DNA of 14,563 nt from DASSWG01 sp041689995. Its GTDB lineage: Bacteria; Bacteroidota; Bacteroidia; Flavobacteriales; Flavobacteriaceae. The stretch spans positions 1 to 14,563 of the forward strand of contig JBDNFD010000086.1 in the NCBI GenBank assembly GCA_041689995.1. Direction: 5' to 3'. The notes beneath the pieces were generated by a model. The model made no database searches, was not told where the DNA came from, and saw only the letters and a list, made by a program, of their open reading frames with translations. Positions 1-6,980 of the stretch are shown here, one piece after another (the first letter of the stretch is position 1; each line of letters begins with the position of its first letter). Both the position numbers and the translations under genes were made by a program.

Positions 1-49
1 AATGGATATTATGTGGTTTTTAGGTCAGTTCTTTGTTGTGCGTTCGGCT

Positions 50-352
50 TTACTTGAACTCAATGTCTATTCCTTGATAAATCTTTAATATTTCGGGCAG
101 GGTCAATACTTTAATATCAAGAATTTTGCAAATCGCTGGTATCTTTTTAAAATCTTTATTGTCATTGCCATTTTCAGATTCTTCTGTAACAATTGCAACT
201 GCCTCTTTTTCACTTCTCTTAATTAACGCAAGTATAATCATTCTCGCATCTGCTGTTTTTAAAAACTCTTTTTTACGTTCTTCAAATTCAGCATCATTAA
301 GTGTTCTTGATAAAGGTGTTCTGAAGTTGTCATTTAAAAGATTATAAAATTT
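50..352 (-). pseudogene. C-terminal fragment of a DUF4411 (PIN-like) gene, cut by the IS
   Basis: The reverse strand is open from the IS boundary to a TAA at 50-52 and gives about 100 residues. Three blocks in order match the end of DUF4411 proteins, a PIN-like nuclease/toxin-type family: ADARMIILALI (like ADPFLIAYAL), AVAIVTEES (like VVVTHE), and KKIPAICKILDIKVLTLPEI (like KIPDACEALGVRWINLFE). The N-terminal part, which should carry the first acidic PIN residues (LLDTN-type motif), is missing, because the IS66 element abuts codon 1 of the fragment. The first internal ATG is at 241, giving 63 residues at most. DUF4411 genes often sit beside an HTH/ImmA-IrrE-type partner; none is visible here. 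The family call rests on remembered motifs. The remnant is almost certainly not functional as a nuclease. Confidence 0.6.
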
Positions 353-365
353 GTAACTAATCAGT
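353..365 (+). repeat. Left terminal inverted repeat of the IS66 element
   Basis: GTAACTAATCAGT reads inwards from the left end. It is the exact reverse complement of the 13 bp at the right end, and it starts with the IS66-typical GTAA. After base 13 the two ends diverge. Confidence 0.88.
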
Positions 366-373
366 TTGCTTAT

Positions 374-1740
374 TCAAGCCTCTAATTTAGCGATAAGGGA
401 GAGTGCGTCCAAGACATTCAGGCCATTTTTTATAGTTGTGTCGATGACAGAACGGATCTGGGCGAAGTTTTGGGCGGTCGCGCCGAGCTTGAACTGGCCG
501 GATATTTTCTGTTTGACCTTGATGTTCCGCACGGAACGTTCCGAACCGTTGTTGTCCGGTGGCACGCCCTCTATAAAGAGGAAGGTAAAAAGGTTTTGCC
601 TCTCCCTGCCCATACGCCTGTAGAAGGAATAAAGTTCTTTTTGCTTTTTGTCCGGTGGGTGTTCGAGCAGTTGTTCCATTTTTTGGATCTCCTTTGTGCG
701 GGCGATTTTGTATTCCTCCCCATTACGATCCTGTCTGCCCAATCTCAGGGAACCTTCCAAAAGTTTTGAGAAGTCCTTTCCCCAACTGGCGGAACCGTAC
801 TTTTCATTGAGATAGTTCAGTGTCCGTTGCAAATGCGCCAGACAGAGCTGGTGGTGCCCAGCCACCGTGGCCGCTTGTGCGCGCCAACCGTCGCGGACCA
901 AAATGCTCTTGGGAAATCCGTTCGGGAACTCCCTTTCAATGGTGGCGCTGCCCCTGTTGCCAGAATAGGCAATATAGGTAAGATTAGGTCCAGAACCAGC
1001 CCTTGCCATCGCCAACGCGCGCACCGGTCTCGTCCGCGCCCACGACACGGCCGATTGCGATGCGTTCTTTGATCTGTTGGTAGACCGGCCTTGTTTTTCG
1101 CGAAAGGCGTTCGAGCAGATAGTGGATGCCGCCTTCACTTATGTTGAGGCCGAAAACATCGTTGAGCATTTCTTTCATCCTGGCAAAAGGGAGGTACTGC
1201 CTTGCGTGGAGGTAACCGATGAGGCTTTCGGTGCGCGGGCCGTAGCTTACGGGCGAATCGATGCCCTCTGGGAAATCTGCCCGGGGTCTCGTGCCCACAG
1301 GCGCAGGTCTTTGCACAGGTGCGGTACTCGGTGAAAATGGGCCTGGGCACGGGAATGTCGACTATTTGGCGCGCCCTTACCCAGCTGGGCGCAACACCCT
1401 CAAGGGATTTGCCGCAACTGTTGCAATACTCCGGGCGGAGCTCTATTACCTCATCGGGATATTTGGCCATTTCCAAGGTCTTGCCCTTGTGCCCGGGCTG
1501 CCCGCCGGGTTTTTTCCCCGAGGCCCGGCGCAAGCTCTGGTTCCGCTTTGGACGGTTCTCGTCCTTGCTGGGCGGAATGGAACTGTTGCGGCTGTTCTTG
1601 GGGTTCTCGTAAAAGGAAAGGCGCTCTTTCAAAGTGACGTTCACTTTTTCCAAACGCCTGATCTCGCTTTTGAGAAGGGTGTTTTGGTCTTCCAATTCAC
1701 CGGCCCTTTGTTCCAAAGCGTCCAAACGTTCTAAAAGCAT
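374..1740 (-). pseudogene. tnpC: IS66 transposase (tnpC), two frameshifts
   Basis: Three successive reverse frames together make one IS66 transposase of roughly 455-460 residues. Frame 1 (from 1740) holds an N-terminal coiled coil of Leu/Glu heptads, a basic linker with NPKNSRNSSIPPSKD and KKPGGQPGHKGK, and an IS66 zinc finger (CNSCG ... CACGH). Frame 2 (about 1283 to 984) holds ADFPEGIDSPVSYGP and the first catalytic Asp in GADETGARV. Frame 3 (about 984 to 374) holds the second Asp in LVRDGWRA, the Glu in NNGSERSVRN and the C-terminal IS66 tail. The first shift lies at a run of four C's (1283-1286, reverse strand). The second lies at 984-990, where GWFWT meets a TAA instead of continuing to an NLTYIAYS-type segment. 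I start it at MLLERLDALE (1740) rather than 1830, because the 30 extra residues do not look like family sequence. The DDE triad survives, but split over two frames. Confidence 0.9.
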
Positions 1741-1789
1741 CTCTATTTCCACACAGTGAAAATAACCCGTAAAAGACTGTGGCGCAAAG

Positions 1790-1836
1790 AAAAGGCATGA
1801 CAATATGGCAAAACAAAAAGTAAAAGGCATGACAAT
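1790..1836. repeat. 15-bp direct repeat in the IS right end
   Basis: AAAAGGCATGACAAT occurs at 1790-1804 and again at 1822-1836, with start points 32 bp apart, upstream of tnpC on the reverse strand. Paired subterminal repeats in an IS end can be transposase-binding sites or promoter-region elements; which applies here cannot be told from sequence. Confidence 0.7.
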
Positions 1837-1866
1837 TTGACCTTGGATGTTTTGACTATATTTGAG

Positions 1867-1879
1867 ACTGATTAGTTAC
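1867..1879 (-). repeat. Right terminal inverted repeat of the IS66 element
   Basis: ACTGATTAGTTAC ends the element on the right and is the exact reverse complement of the left 13 bp. The next base outside is at 1880, and the TlpA-like stop codon begins at 1886. Confidence 0.88.
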
Positions 1880-1885
1880 CAATAA

Positions 1886-2368
1886 TTAATTGGAATTCTC
1901 TTTGATAATTTCGTAAAGTTCTTTCTCGGCGCCAGGGACATAACCGGAATGACGATAAATTACTTTGTTATTTTTAACGACAATTGTATGCGGAATGGAC
2001 GTAATATTAAAACTGCGTTTCAAATCTTGGTTGGTGTCCAAAAGCACCGTGTAACCCCAGCTTTTACCGTTGATCAATGGTTTTACGCGCTTTTGCGTTC
2101 GCTGATCATCGGTAGAAATAGCAATGACTTCCACGCCGGTCTCTTTTTGCCAAGTGGCGTAAACTTCACTGATGGCGTCCAATTCCTTTAAACAGGGCAT
2201 GCACCAAGTTGCCCAAAAACTCAAAACCGTTACGTGATCGGTATTTGTTAGGGTCTGAATGTTTGTTCGGTCGCCATCCAAGGTTTCCAAATAAGTACTG
2301 GGAACTTTATTTTGTGCGTTCATCAACAATCCGATGAACAAAAAAAGAATACTGAATTTTATTTTCAT
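1886..2368 (-). CDS. TlpA/ResA-like secreted thiol-disulfide oxidoreductase
   Basis: This is a 160-residue thioredoxin-fold protein of the TlpA/ResA type, expected to reduce or exchange disulfides of exported proteins in the periplasm. Residues 1-18 form a signal peptide (basic start, hydrophobic core, cleavage near NAQ). The active site is WATWCMPC at residues 52-59 with Cys56 and Cys59, and the cis-proline loop is TSIPHT (Pro126). The length equals one thioredoxin domain with a short N-terminal extension, so the protein looks complete. The AT-rich 206 bp at 2369-2574 separate it from a divergent Omp28-like gene that also carries a CxxC motif, which suggests shared redox-related work, though this is inference. 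The stop codon is 6 bp from the IS end, so the coding sequence escaped the insertion but its native terminator probably did not. The partner substrate is unknown. Confidence 0.88.
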   Translation of the reverse strand: MKIKFSILFLFIGLLMNAQNKVPSTYLETLDGDRTNIQTLTNTDHVTVLSFWATWCMPCLKELDAISEVYATWQKETGVEVIAISTDDQRTQKRVKPLINGKSWGYTVLLDTNQDLKRSFNITSIPHTIVVKNNKVIYRHSGYVPGAEKELYEIIKENSN

Positions 2369-2574
2369 GATTTTTTATATAGAAAAACAAAAGAAACAAT
2401 ATTTTTTTAAACCGGCAACTTTTTATGGAAACATCATGAATTATGTTTTAATAAGTGTTTTACTGGATTTTATTATTCGTTTTCATTTCAAAAAATAAAA
2501 AGTTAATAAATTTATAGTTTCCAAAATACTTGGGGATATTGCGACTTTCAAAAAAACAAAAAATAAAAGCAATT

Positions 2575-3480
2575 ATGAAAACACCCAAATTAGTACATTT
2601 TTTATTGATTTTTTGCTGTTTCGCTTTTGTGGCATGCAGCAGTGATAATTCTGGTGATGGTGATGAAATAACGTCCATTACGGTAAATGGAAATTCCACA
2701 CTTATCCTTGGAGGAACCGCCACTTTCACCGTTAAAACAAATAATGGCGATGATGTAACCGCCGATTCGGATTTTTTTGTGGATAACACCGCTATTGATG
2801 GCAACACCTTCCAACCGACTGCCACCGGAACTTTTAACGTAACCGCAAAATATGCCGATTTGACAAGCGCTGCATTTTCACTATCAGTTGTTGGCGATGG
2901 CCAACTTTTTGCGAAAAGGGTTTTGGTCGAAGATTATACCGGCACTTGGTGCGGAAATTGCCCGAAAGTGGCGCAAGCCATCGATGAGTTGAAAGCACAA
3001 ACCGATAAAATAGTGGCAGTTGCTGTTCACAAAGCCAATGGTAGCCAAGGTGATCCTTATGATTTTGCGGCCAATATTTTAGATCCGCCGGCAATTAGCC
3101 AAGGGCTTCCACAAGCGAGATTGAACAGAAATACGCTTTGGCCTTTTGTGAACGCTCCAGATATGGATTTAGCACTTAGTTTGACCGGCAATGATGCGAC
3201 TATCGGTTTAAAAATAAATTCAGATGTTTCCGGTGGAAATTTGAATGTTACGGTCGATTTAAAATTTGGTGTGGACCATAGCGGGGAAAACCTAAAATTG
3301 GTCGTTTATGTAATGGAAAATGGGTTGATCAATAATCAAGTGAACTATACCACTTATTATGGTGGCGCAGATCCTATCGTAGATTTTGAATTTAATCATG
3401 TTCTTAGGGCTAGCTTAACCGATTTGTCCGGAGCAAGTGTTCCCGATGCTGAAACTGCTTCTGGGAACGTTTTTTTTTGA
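2575..3480 (+). CDS. Omp28-like thioredoxin-fold lipoprotein, C-terminally truncated
   Basis: A 301-residue predicted lipoprotein. Residues 1-20 are a lipoprotein signal with lipobox FVAC and Cys21 as the lipidation site. Residues 31-105 resemble a bacterial Ig-like beta domain (ITSITVNGNSTLILGGTATF). From about 115 comes the Omp28-type thioredoxin fold with VEDYTGTWCGNCPK (Cys126, Cys129), followed by a beta-rich domain containing VVYVMENGLINNQ and FNHVLRASLTDL. Relatives normally continue past the ETASGN-type segment with another 40-60 residues of beta strands. Here the frame ends immediately in a run of nine T's (3470-3478) and TGA, only 21 bp from the convergent DUF192 gene. Neither alternative frame restores family sequence, so I read it as a 3' deletion rather than one slipped base. 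I chose ATG 2575 over the upstream in-frame ATG 2530 because it begins the signal peptide. The protein may be unstable or partly functional. Confidence 0.78.
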   Translation: MKTPKLVHFLLIFCCFAFVACSSDNSGDGDEITSITVNGNSTLILGGTATFTVKTNNGDDVTADSDFFVDNTAIDGNTFQPTATGTFNVTAKYADLTSAAFSLSVVGDGQLFAKRVLVEDYTGTWCGNCPKVAQAIDELKAQTDKIVAVAVHKANGSQGDPYDFAANILDPPAISQGLPQARLNRNTLWPFVNAPDMDLALSLTGNDATIGLKINSDVSGGNLNVTVDLKFGVDHSGENLKLVVYVMENGLINNQVNYTTYYGGADPIVDFEFNHVLRASLTDLSGASVPDAETASGNVFF

Positions 3481-3501
3481 AGAAATCTTATTCTGAGAAT
3501 C

Positions 3502-3987
3502 TTATTCCAACCTAAAATCGGCAAGATCGCCCAACTGCAAACCTAATTTTTCCACCGTTCCCGCATTTACTTCCAATACATATTTTGCAGGCACTTCCGA
3601 TGGCAAAGGTGTCTCATTAAAAGGTTCCGTATTTTCATTGAAATCGACAATCTTGTTTTTTGAATTTATATAAATCAAATCCAAAGGAATAAATGTATTC
3701 TTCATATAGAATCCATAACGCGGTCGCTCGTTTGGATAAATGAACAACATTCCTTGATTGCTTTCCATGGATTTCCGATACATCAATCCGGTTTCTTGCT
3801 CATAAGAGGTTTTGGCGATTTCAATGTCAAAATCTGCAATATTTTCTTGTGATGAATTTTTGAATGTCAATTCTGCTTCTTTTGTGAATTGTGGTTCCGC
3901 GGTTTCAATCGATTGCTTTTTTTCATTTTTGCAAGAAATTATTCCCACGAAAACCAAAACTGTCAAGCAAAAAATTTTATGTTTCAT
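3502..3987 (-). CDS. DUF192 lipoprotein
   Basis: A 161-residue DUF192 protein carried as a lipoprotein: signal peptide with lipobox GIISC (Cys19), a short charged linker, then the compact beta-barrel domain at about residues 45-160. Family landmarks are GLMYRKSM (67-74), GMLFIYP (79-85), FYMKNTFIPLDLIYI (93-107) and KYVLEVNAG (135-143). The biochemical role of DUF192 is not established. The gene lies 87 bp downstream of lgt on the same strand and may be co-transcribed; it would itself be a substrate of that enzyme. It converges on the truncated Omp28-like gene with a 21-bp gap in which I see no hairpin terminator. Confidence 0.9.
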   Translation of the reverse strand: MKHKIFCLTVLVFVGIISCKNEKKQSIETAEPQFTKEAELTFKNSSQENIADFDIEIAKTSYEQETGLMYRKSMESNQGMLFIYPNERPRYGFYMKNTFIPLDLIYINSKNKIVDFNENTEPFNETPLPSEVPAKYVLEVNAGTVEKLGLQLGDLADFRLE

Positions 3988-4028
3988 TTATTTGTAATTT
4001 TATTATGGGGTGTAAATCAATTTTTAAC

Positions 4029-4079
4029 GCCAACTGCATACTGATCACTGCCAACTGATCACTTCAAAAACTGGTCACT
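4029..4079. repeat. Degenerate CCAACTGATCACT-type repeat at the lgt 3' end
   Basis: Three related units follow one another: CCAACTGCATACTGATCACT, CCAACTGATCACT and AAACTGGTCACT. The first two contain the palindrome TGATCA (4042-4047 and 4056-4061). The last unit supplies the lgt stop codon (4075-4077, reverse strand). Similar ACTG-rich degenerate stretches are common between flavobacterial genes; the function is unknown. Confidence 0.6.
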
Positions 4080-4890
4080 CAACTTTTTTCGCGCGTACGA
4101 GCAAATAAATTCCAATTAAAATAAACGGCACGCTCAGCCATTGACCTGTGTTGATGAGCCAATCACTGCGGTCATCGACTTGTGCTTTTTTAACAAATTC
4201 AACAATAAAGCGAACAGCAAATAACAGGATTAAAAACAAACCAAAAAGATAGCCCAAGTAGTTGCGCTTGTCGGTTTTCCAATAAAGTATCCAAAGAATG
4301 ATAAACACCAAAAGATAGCCGAAAGCTTCGTAAAGTTGTGCTGGATGTCGTGGAAAATTTTCGCCCAATTGAACAAAAACCACCCCGAAATCACTGTGCG
4401 TTGGCTTTCCAATAATTTCGGAATTGAAGAAATTTCCGAAACGGACAAACATTCCTCCGATGGCAACCGGCATTGTGATGCGGTCTAAAATCCATAAGAT
4501 ATTTTTTTTCAGAATTTTCTTGCTGTAAAGGTACATTGCAATGGCGATCCCAATTGCTGCACCGTGGCTCGCCAAACCACGAAATCCGGTAAATTCGAAT
4601 TCCGGAACAAACTGCATGGGTAAAATAATGGAAAGCGGATCTTGCACGAAGAGTTCTGGTTGGTAAAAAATAACGTGTCCCAAACGCGCGCCCACCAGAG
4701 TTGCAATAACGGTATACATAAACAAGGGATCCAATTTTTCCTCTGGGATCCCTTCGAATTTATATATTTTTTTCATGATGAAATAACCCAGTGTAAACGC
4801 GATCAGGAACATTAGGCTGTAATAGCGAATGACGAAAAATCCGAGGTCGATACCCACGGAAGGATCCCAAATAATATAATTGAAAAGCAT
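4075..4890 (-). CDS. lgt: Prolipoprotein diacylglyceryl transferase Lgt
   Basis: Lgt transfers diacylglycerol from phosphatidylglycerol to the lipobox cysteine of prolipoproteins at the inner membrane, the first step of lipoprotein maturation. The 271-residue protein has about seven hydrophobic segments and the family landmarks in order: IRYYSLMF (21-28), GARLGHVIFY (67-76), GLASHGAAIG (105-114, with His109 like the E. coli FHGG motif), RFGNFFNSEIIGKP (150-163), RHPAQLYEA (181-189) and RFIVEFVK (227-234). Length matches the family and both ends look complete. The start MLFNYIIWDP is the only sensible one. Two predicted lipoprotein substrates, the DUF192 and Omp28-like proteins, are encoded next door. 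The gene is divergent from the flippase, with 221 bp between the start codons. Confidence 0.96.
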   Translation of the reverse strand: MLFNYIIWDPSVGIDLGFFVIRYYSLMFLIAFTLGYFIMKKIYKFEGIPEEKLDPLFMYTVIATLVGARLGHVIFYQPELFVQDPLSIILPMQFVPEFEFTGFRGLASHGAAIGIAIAMYLYSKKILKKNILWILDRITMPVAIGGMFVRFGNFFNSEIIGKPTHSDFGVVFVQLGENFPRHPAQLYEAFGYLLVFIILWILYWKTDKRNYLGYLFGLFLILLFAVRFIVEFVKKAQVDDRSDWLINTGQWLSVPFILIGIYLLVRAKKVE

Positions 4891-5072
4891 AGGAATATTT
4901 TGAGGTTTAAAAGTGTAAATATAAATAAATTAATGTTGTTAGTGTTCCGTGTTCATTGGAAGTATTCAGTTGTAACAGTGAACGCCATATACAGTTGCGG
5001 TAATTAATAATCAGTAAGGAGTAAACAGCAATCAATATCCAATTACCCAAGAGTCTTTTAGGAAAATTGCCG

Positions 5073-5079
5073 TACTTTG
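5073..5079 (+). promoter_or_regulatory. Possible -7 box for the flippase gene
   Basis: TACTTTG lies 32 bp before the ATG at 5112 and resembles the Bacteroidota -7 consensus TAnnTTTG with one base missing. No convincing -33 TTG is seen at the right distance. Its position downstream of the alternative ATG at 5067 favours starting the gene at 5112. Confidence 0.35.
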
Positions 5080-5111
5080 CGCGTATAATAAGGGTTCTTA
5101 CCAGCGGAACT

Positions 5112-6569
5112 ATGGGGATAATTTTTAAGCAGTCTTTAAAAAACGTCATTTGGACCTTTCTTGGATTCGGAATCGGGGCGGTGAACGTGTTATTGCTTTA
5201 CCCTAATTTCCTGCGGCAAGATTATTATGGGTTGGTGACTTTCCTGCTTTCCGCGGGAAATTTGATTTGGCCGATAATGGCTTTCGGAACACCGAATTCG
5301 TTGGTGAAATTCTATTCCTTCTACCACACAAAATCCGAGCGTGATAAATTAATGGGCATGAACTTGGTTTTGCCTTTATTGGTCGGTTTTATTATTGGTT
5401 TTCTGGCCTATATTTTCCAAGGATTTATTCTGGAATATTTCAATTGGCAAAACACATTGGTCGGCGATTATCTCTGGTTAATTTTCATTATCGCTATTGC
5501 AATTGCTTATTTCGAATTATTCTTTTCTTGGGGAAAAACCCAAATGAAAAGTGTTTTTGGGAATTTTATGCGCGAAGTGTTCCACAGAATCTGTACCACA
5601 TTACTGCTATTTCTCGTTTTTTTCTCGATAATAAGCATTGAAGTTTTTTTCTACCTGCTCACGTCCATTTATGTGCTGCGAACAATTATTATGGGCGGTT
5701 ATGCTTTTAGGCTCTATTTTCCAAAACTGGTTTTTCAACTGCCAAAAAATAAACTGGATGTGTTGAAATATTCTTTCCTAATGCTGATTGCGGGCTCCGT
5801 GGCCGTGGCAATGCTCGATTTGGACAAGGTGATGATCGAACCTTATTTAACCATTGAAGACGTGGCTATTTATGGAATAGCCATTTACATTGCTTCGGTG
5901 ATTGCCGTTCCTTCGCGTGCGATGCATCAAATTACCTATCCGATGACCGCTGCTATGATGAACCGAAAAGATCGGATTGGTTTGAAAGATTTGTATAAAC
6001 GCAGTTCCATGAGCTTATTGGTGATCGGCGGACTTGTTTTTCTGTTGATTATTTGCAATATTCAACAGCTTTACGAAATCATTCCCCCAGAATATCAGGT
6101 GGGAATTAGTGTGGTGTTGCTGATTTCCGTGGTGAAACTGTATGATAACCTGATGGGAAATGCCAACAGCATTCTTTATAATTCCGATTATTATCATTGG
6201 GTGTTGTTCTCGGGCGTTTTTCTCGCTTTCACCGCCTTTTGGCTGAATGTTTGGCTCATCCCAAAATTTGGAATTTACGGCGCGGCTTATGCCACTTTTT
6301 TTGCATTTTTTGCGTACAATAGCCTGAAAATTTTCTTGATTCACTGGAAATTCAAGTTATTGCCTTTCACCCGAAAAACAGTTCCTGTGTTTTTGTGTAT
6401 CGCCGCAACTGGTTTGTGCTTTTATTTCTGGGATTTTTCATTGCATCCATTGGTGAATATCTTCTTTAAATCCATTTTACTTACTGCAGTATATATTTTG
6501 CTGATACATCGATTTAACGGTTCCGATGATATTTCGGAATTAATAAATAAGACCCTAAAAAGGCAGTAG
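5112..6569 (+). CDS. Wzx-type polysaccharide/oligosaccharide flippase
   Basis: A 485-residue integral membrane protein of the MATE/MVF (polysaccharide biosynthesis, Wzx-like) superfamily, expected to flip lipid-linked glycan across the inner membrane for O-antigen, capsule or a related surface glycan. It has about 12-14 hydrophobic segments throughout. It opens with MGIIFKQSLKN followed by a glycine-rich first helix, as in flavobacterial members, and has the mid-protein segment LDLDKVMIEPYLTIEDVAIYG, which is typical of the family's conserved loop. An upstream in-frame ATG at 5067 would add 15 non-hydrophobic residues; I prefer 5112 because a promoter-like box lies between the two. No glycosyltransferase genes flank it, so the glycan cannot be named. 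It is a lone gene: lgt diverges from it, and a 411-bp gap follows. Confidence 0.87.
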   Translation: MGIIFKQSLKNVIWTFLGFGIGAVNVLLLYPNFLRQDYYGLVTFLLSAGNLIWPIMAFGTPNSLVKFYSFYHTKSERDKLMGMNLVLPLLVGFIIGFLAYIFQGFILEYFNWQNTLVGDYLWLIFIIAIAIAYFELFFSWGKTQMKSVFGNFMREVFHRICTTLLLFLVFFSIISIEVFFYLLTSIYVLRTIIMGGYAFRLYFPKLVFQLPKNKLDVLKYSFLMLIAGSVAVAMLDLDKVMIEPYLTIEDVAIYGIAIYIASVIAVPSRAMHQITYPMTAAMMNRKDRIGLKDLYKRSSMSLLVIGGLVFLLIICNIQQLYEIIPPEYQVGISVVLLISVVKLYDNLMGNANSILYNSDYYHWVLFSGVFLAFTAFWLNVWLIPKFGIYGAAYATFFAFFAYNSLKIFLIHWKFKLLPFTRKTVPVFLCIAATGLCFYFWDFSLHPLVNIFFKSILLTAVYILLIHRFNGSDDISELINKTLKRQ

Positions 6570-6980
6570 GATTCCGGTATCGTCAACTTGTTTGTCTCCT
6601 TTACTAAAATGAATCTTCATTTTTCATTACTTCAAACTCTTCTTAAACATCTTTCACCTAAATTATAATTTCAGTTGAAAATGACGTTTCGACGACAAAA
6701 TACACAATATTTTTCTAATATTTTTCGAATTCAGTTGTTCTTGCATAAATAATCGTTATATTGCACCAATGGTTTTAAAACTTTTTCTCGTTTAAGTGTA
6801 TTTAAATGTGGAATATCTAACCGAAATATAAATTATTTTCACTAAAAAATAATATTAACGTTCCGGCAAAAATATTTAACATATTTTCATGTAGTTAATC
6901 GATAAAAGTTGTTACTTTGCTGAATTGATCTTTATTAAAAATCACCTTTAGATATATAATATTTTGTTAAATGAAATTTT
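6570..6980. other. AT-rich intergenic region, 411 bp
   Basis: No credible coding sequence. It holds a short perfect inverted repeat (AAAATGAA at 6606-6613, TTCATTTT at 6616-6623) without a clear T-run terminator, just after the flippase. It also holds two promoter-like spots. One is TTG at 6735-6737 followed 19 bp later by TATATTG at 6757-6763. The other is TTACTTTG at 6912-6919, nearer the adhesin start. The first could begin a long leader of about 210 nt for the downstream gene. Confidence 0.5.
6912..6919 (+). promoter_or_regulatory. Possible -7 box for the large T9SS surface protein
   Basis: TTACTTTG differs at one position from the Bacteroidota -7 consensus TAnnTTTG and would place the transcript start about 55 nt before the ATG at 6981. 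No clear TTG box is seen upstream, so this is a weak call. Confidence 0.4.

Larger units (their letters stand above)
353..1879 (-). mobile_element. IS66-family insertion sequence, single-ORF type, defective
   Basis: The element is 1527 bp, bounded by perfect 13-bp terminal inverted repeats that begin GTAA, the signature end of the IS66 family. It carries only a tnpC-like DDE transposase gene and no tnpA/tnpB accessory ORFs, as in single-ORF (ISBst12-like) members. The interior is visibly richer in G+C than the AT-rich genes on both sides, which indicates horizontal origin. The 8 bp outside each end (taaaattt on the left, caataatt on the right) do not match, so the expected 8-bp target duplication is absent. 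The right end lies 6 bp from the stop codon of the TlpA-like gene. With the transposase frameshifted, autonomous movement is unlikely. Confidence 0.88.

Noticed and set aside
984..1286. Programmed frameshifting in the IS66 transposase
   Set aside because: Single-ORF IS66 transposases are read in one frame. There are two breaks, and the 984-990 site has no slippery heptamer; decay or sequencing error is simpler.
470..1734. Several plus-strand ORFs of 80-157 codons across the IS
   Set aside because: They are shadows of the GC-rich transposase on the other strand, with low-complexity Pro/Arg/Gly content and no family motifs.
1741..1830. 30-residue N-terminal extension of the transposase from ATG 1830
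   Set aside because: It is hydrophobic and unlike IS66 N-termini, and it covers the 15-bp direct repeats. The Leu/Glu coiled coil starts cleanly at 1740.
2530..2574. Earlier start of the Omp28-like gene
   Set aside because: It would bury the lipoprotein signal peptide behind 15 mostly basic and polar residues (many Lys/Gln); ATG 2575 puts the lipobox at a normal distance.
5067..5111. Earlier start of the flippase
   Set aside because: The extra 15 residues are atypical for the family and a -7-like box lies at 5073-5079, inside that extension.
6606..6623. Possible terminator after the flippase (AAAATGAA / TTCATTTT)
   Set aside because: The perfect repeat is AT-only in its arms' ends, has a 2-nt centre and lacks a proper GC stem with a following T-run.
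6769..6795. Tiny ORF MVLKLFLV after a promoter-like TATATTG
   Set aside because: Eight codons in AT-rich DNA with no sign of regulation such as repeated codons; not supportable as a leader peptide.
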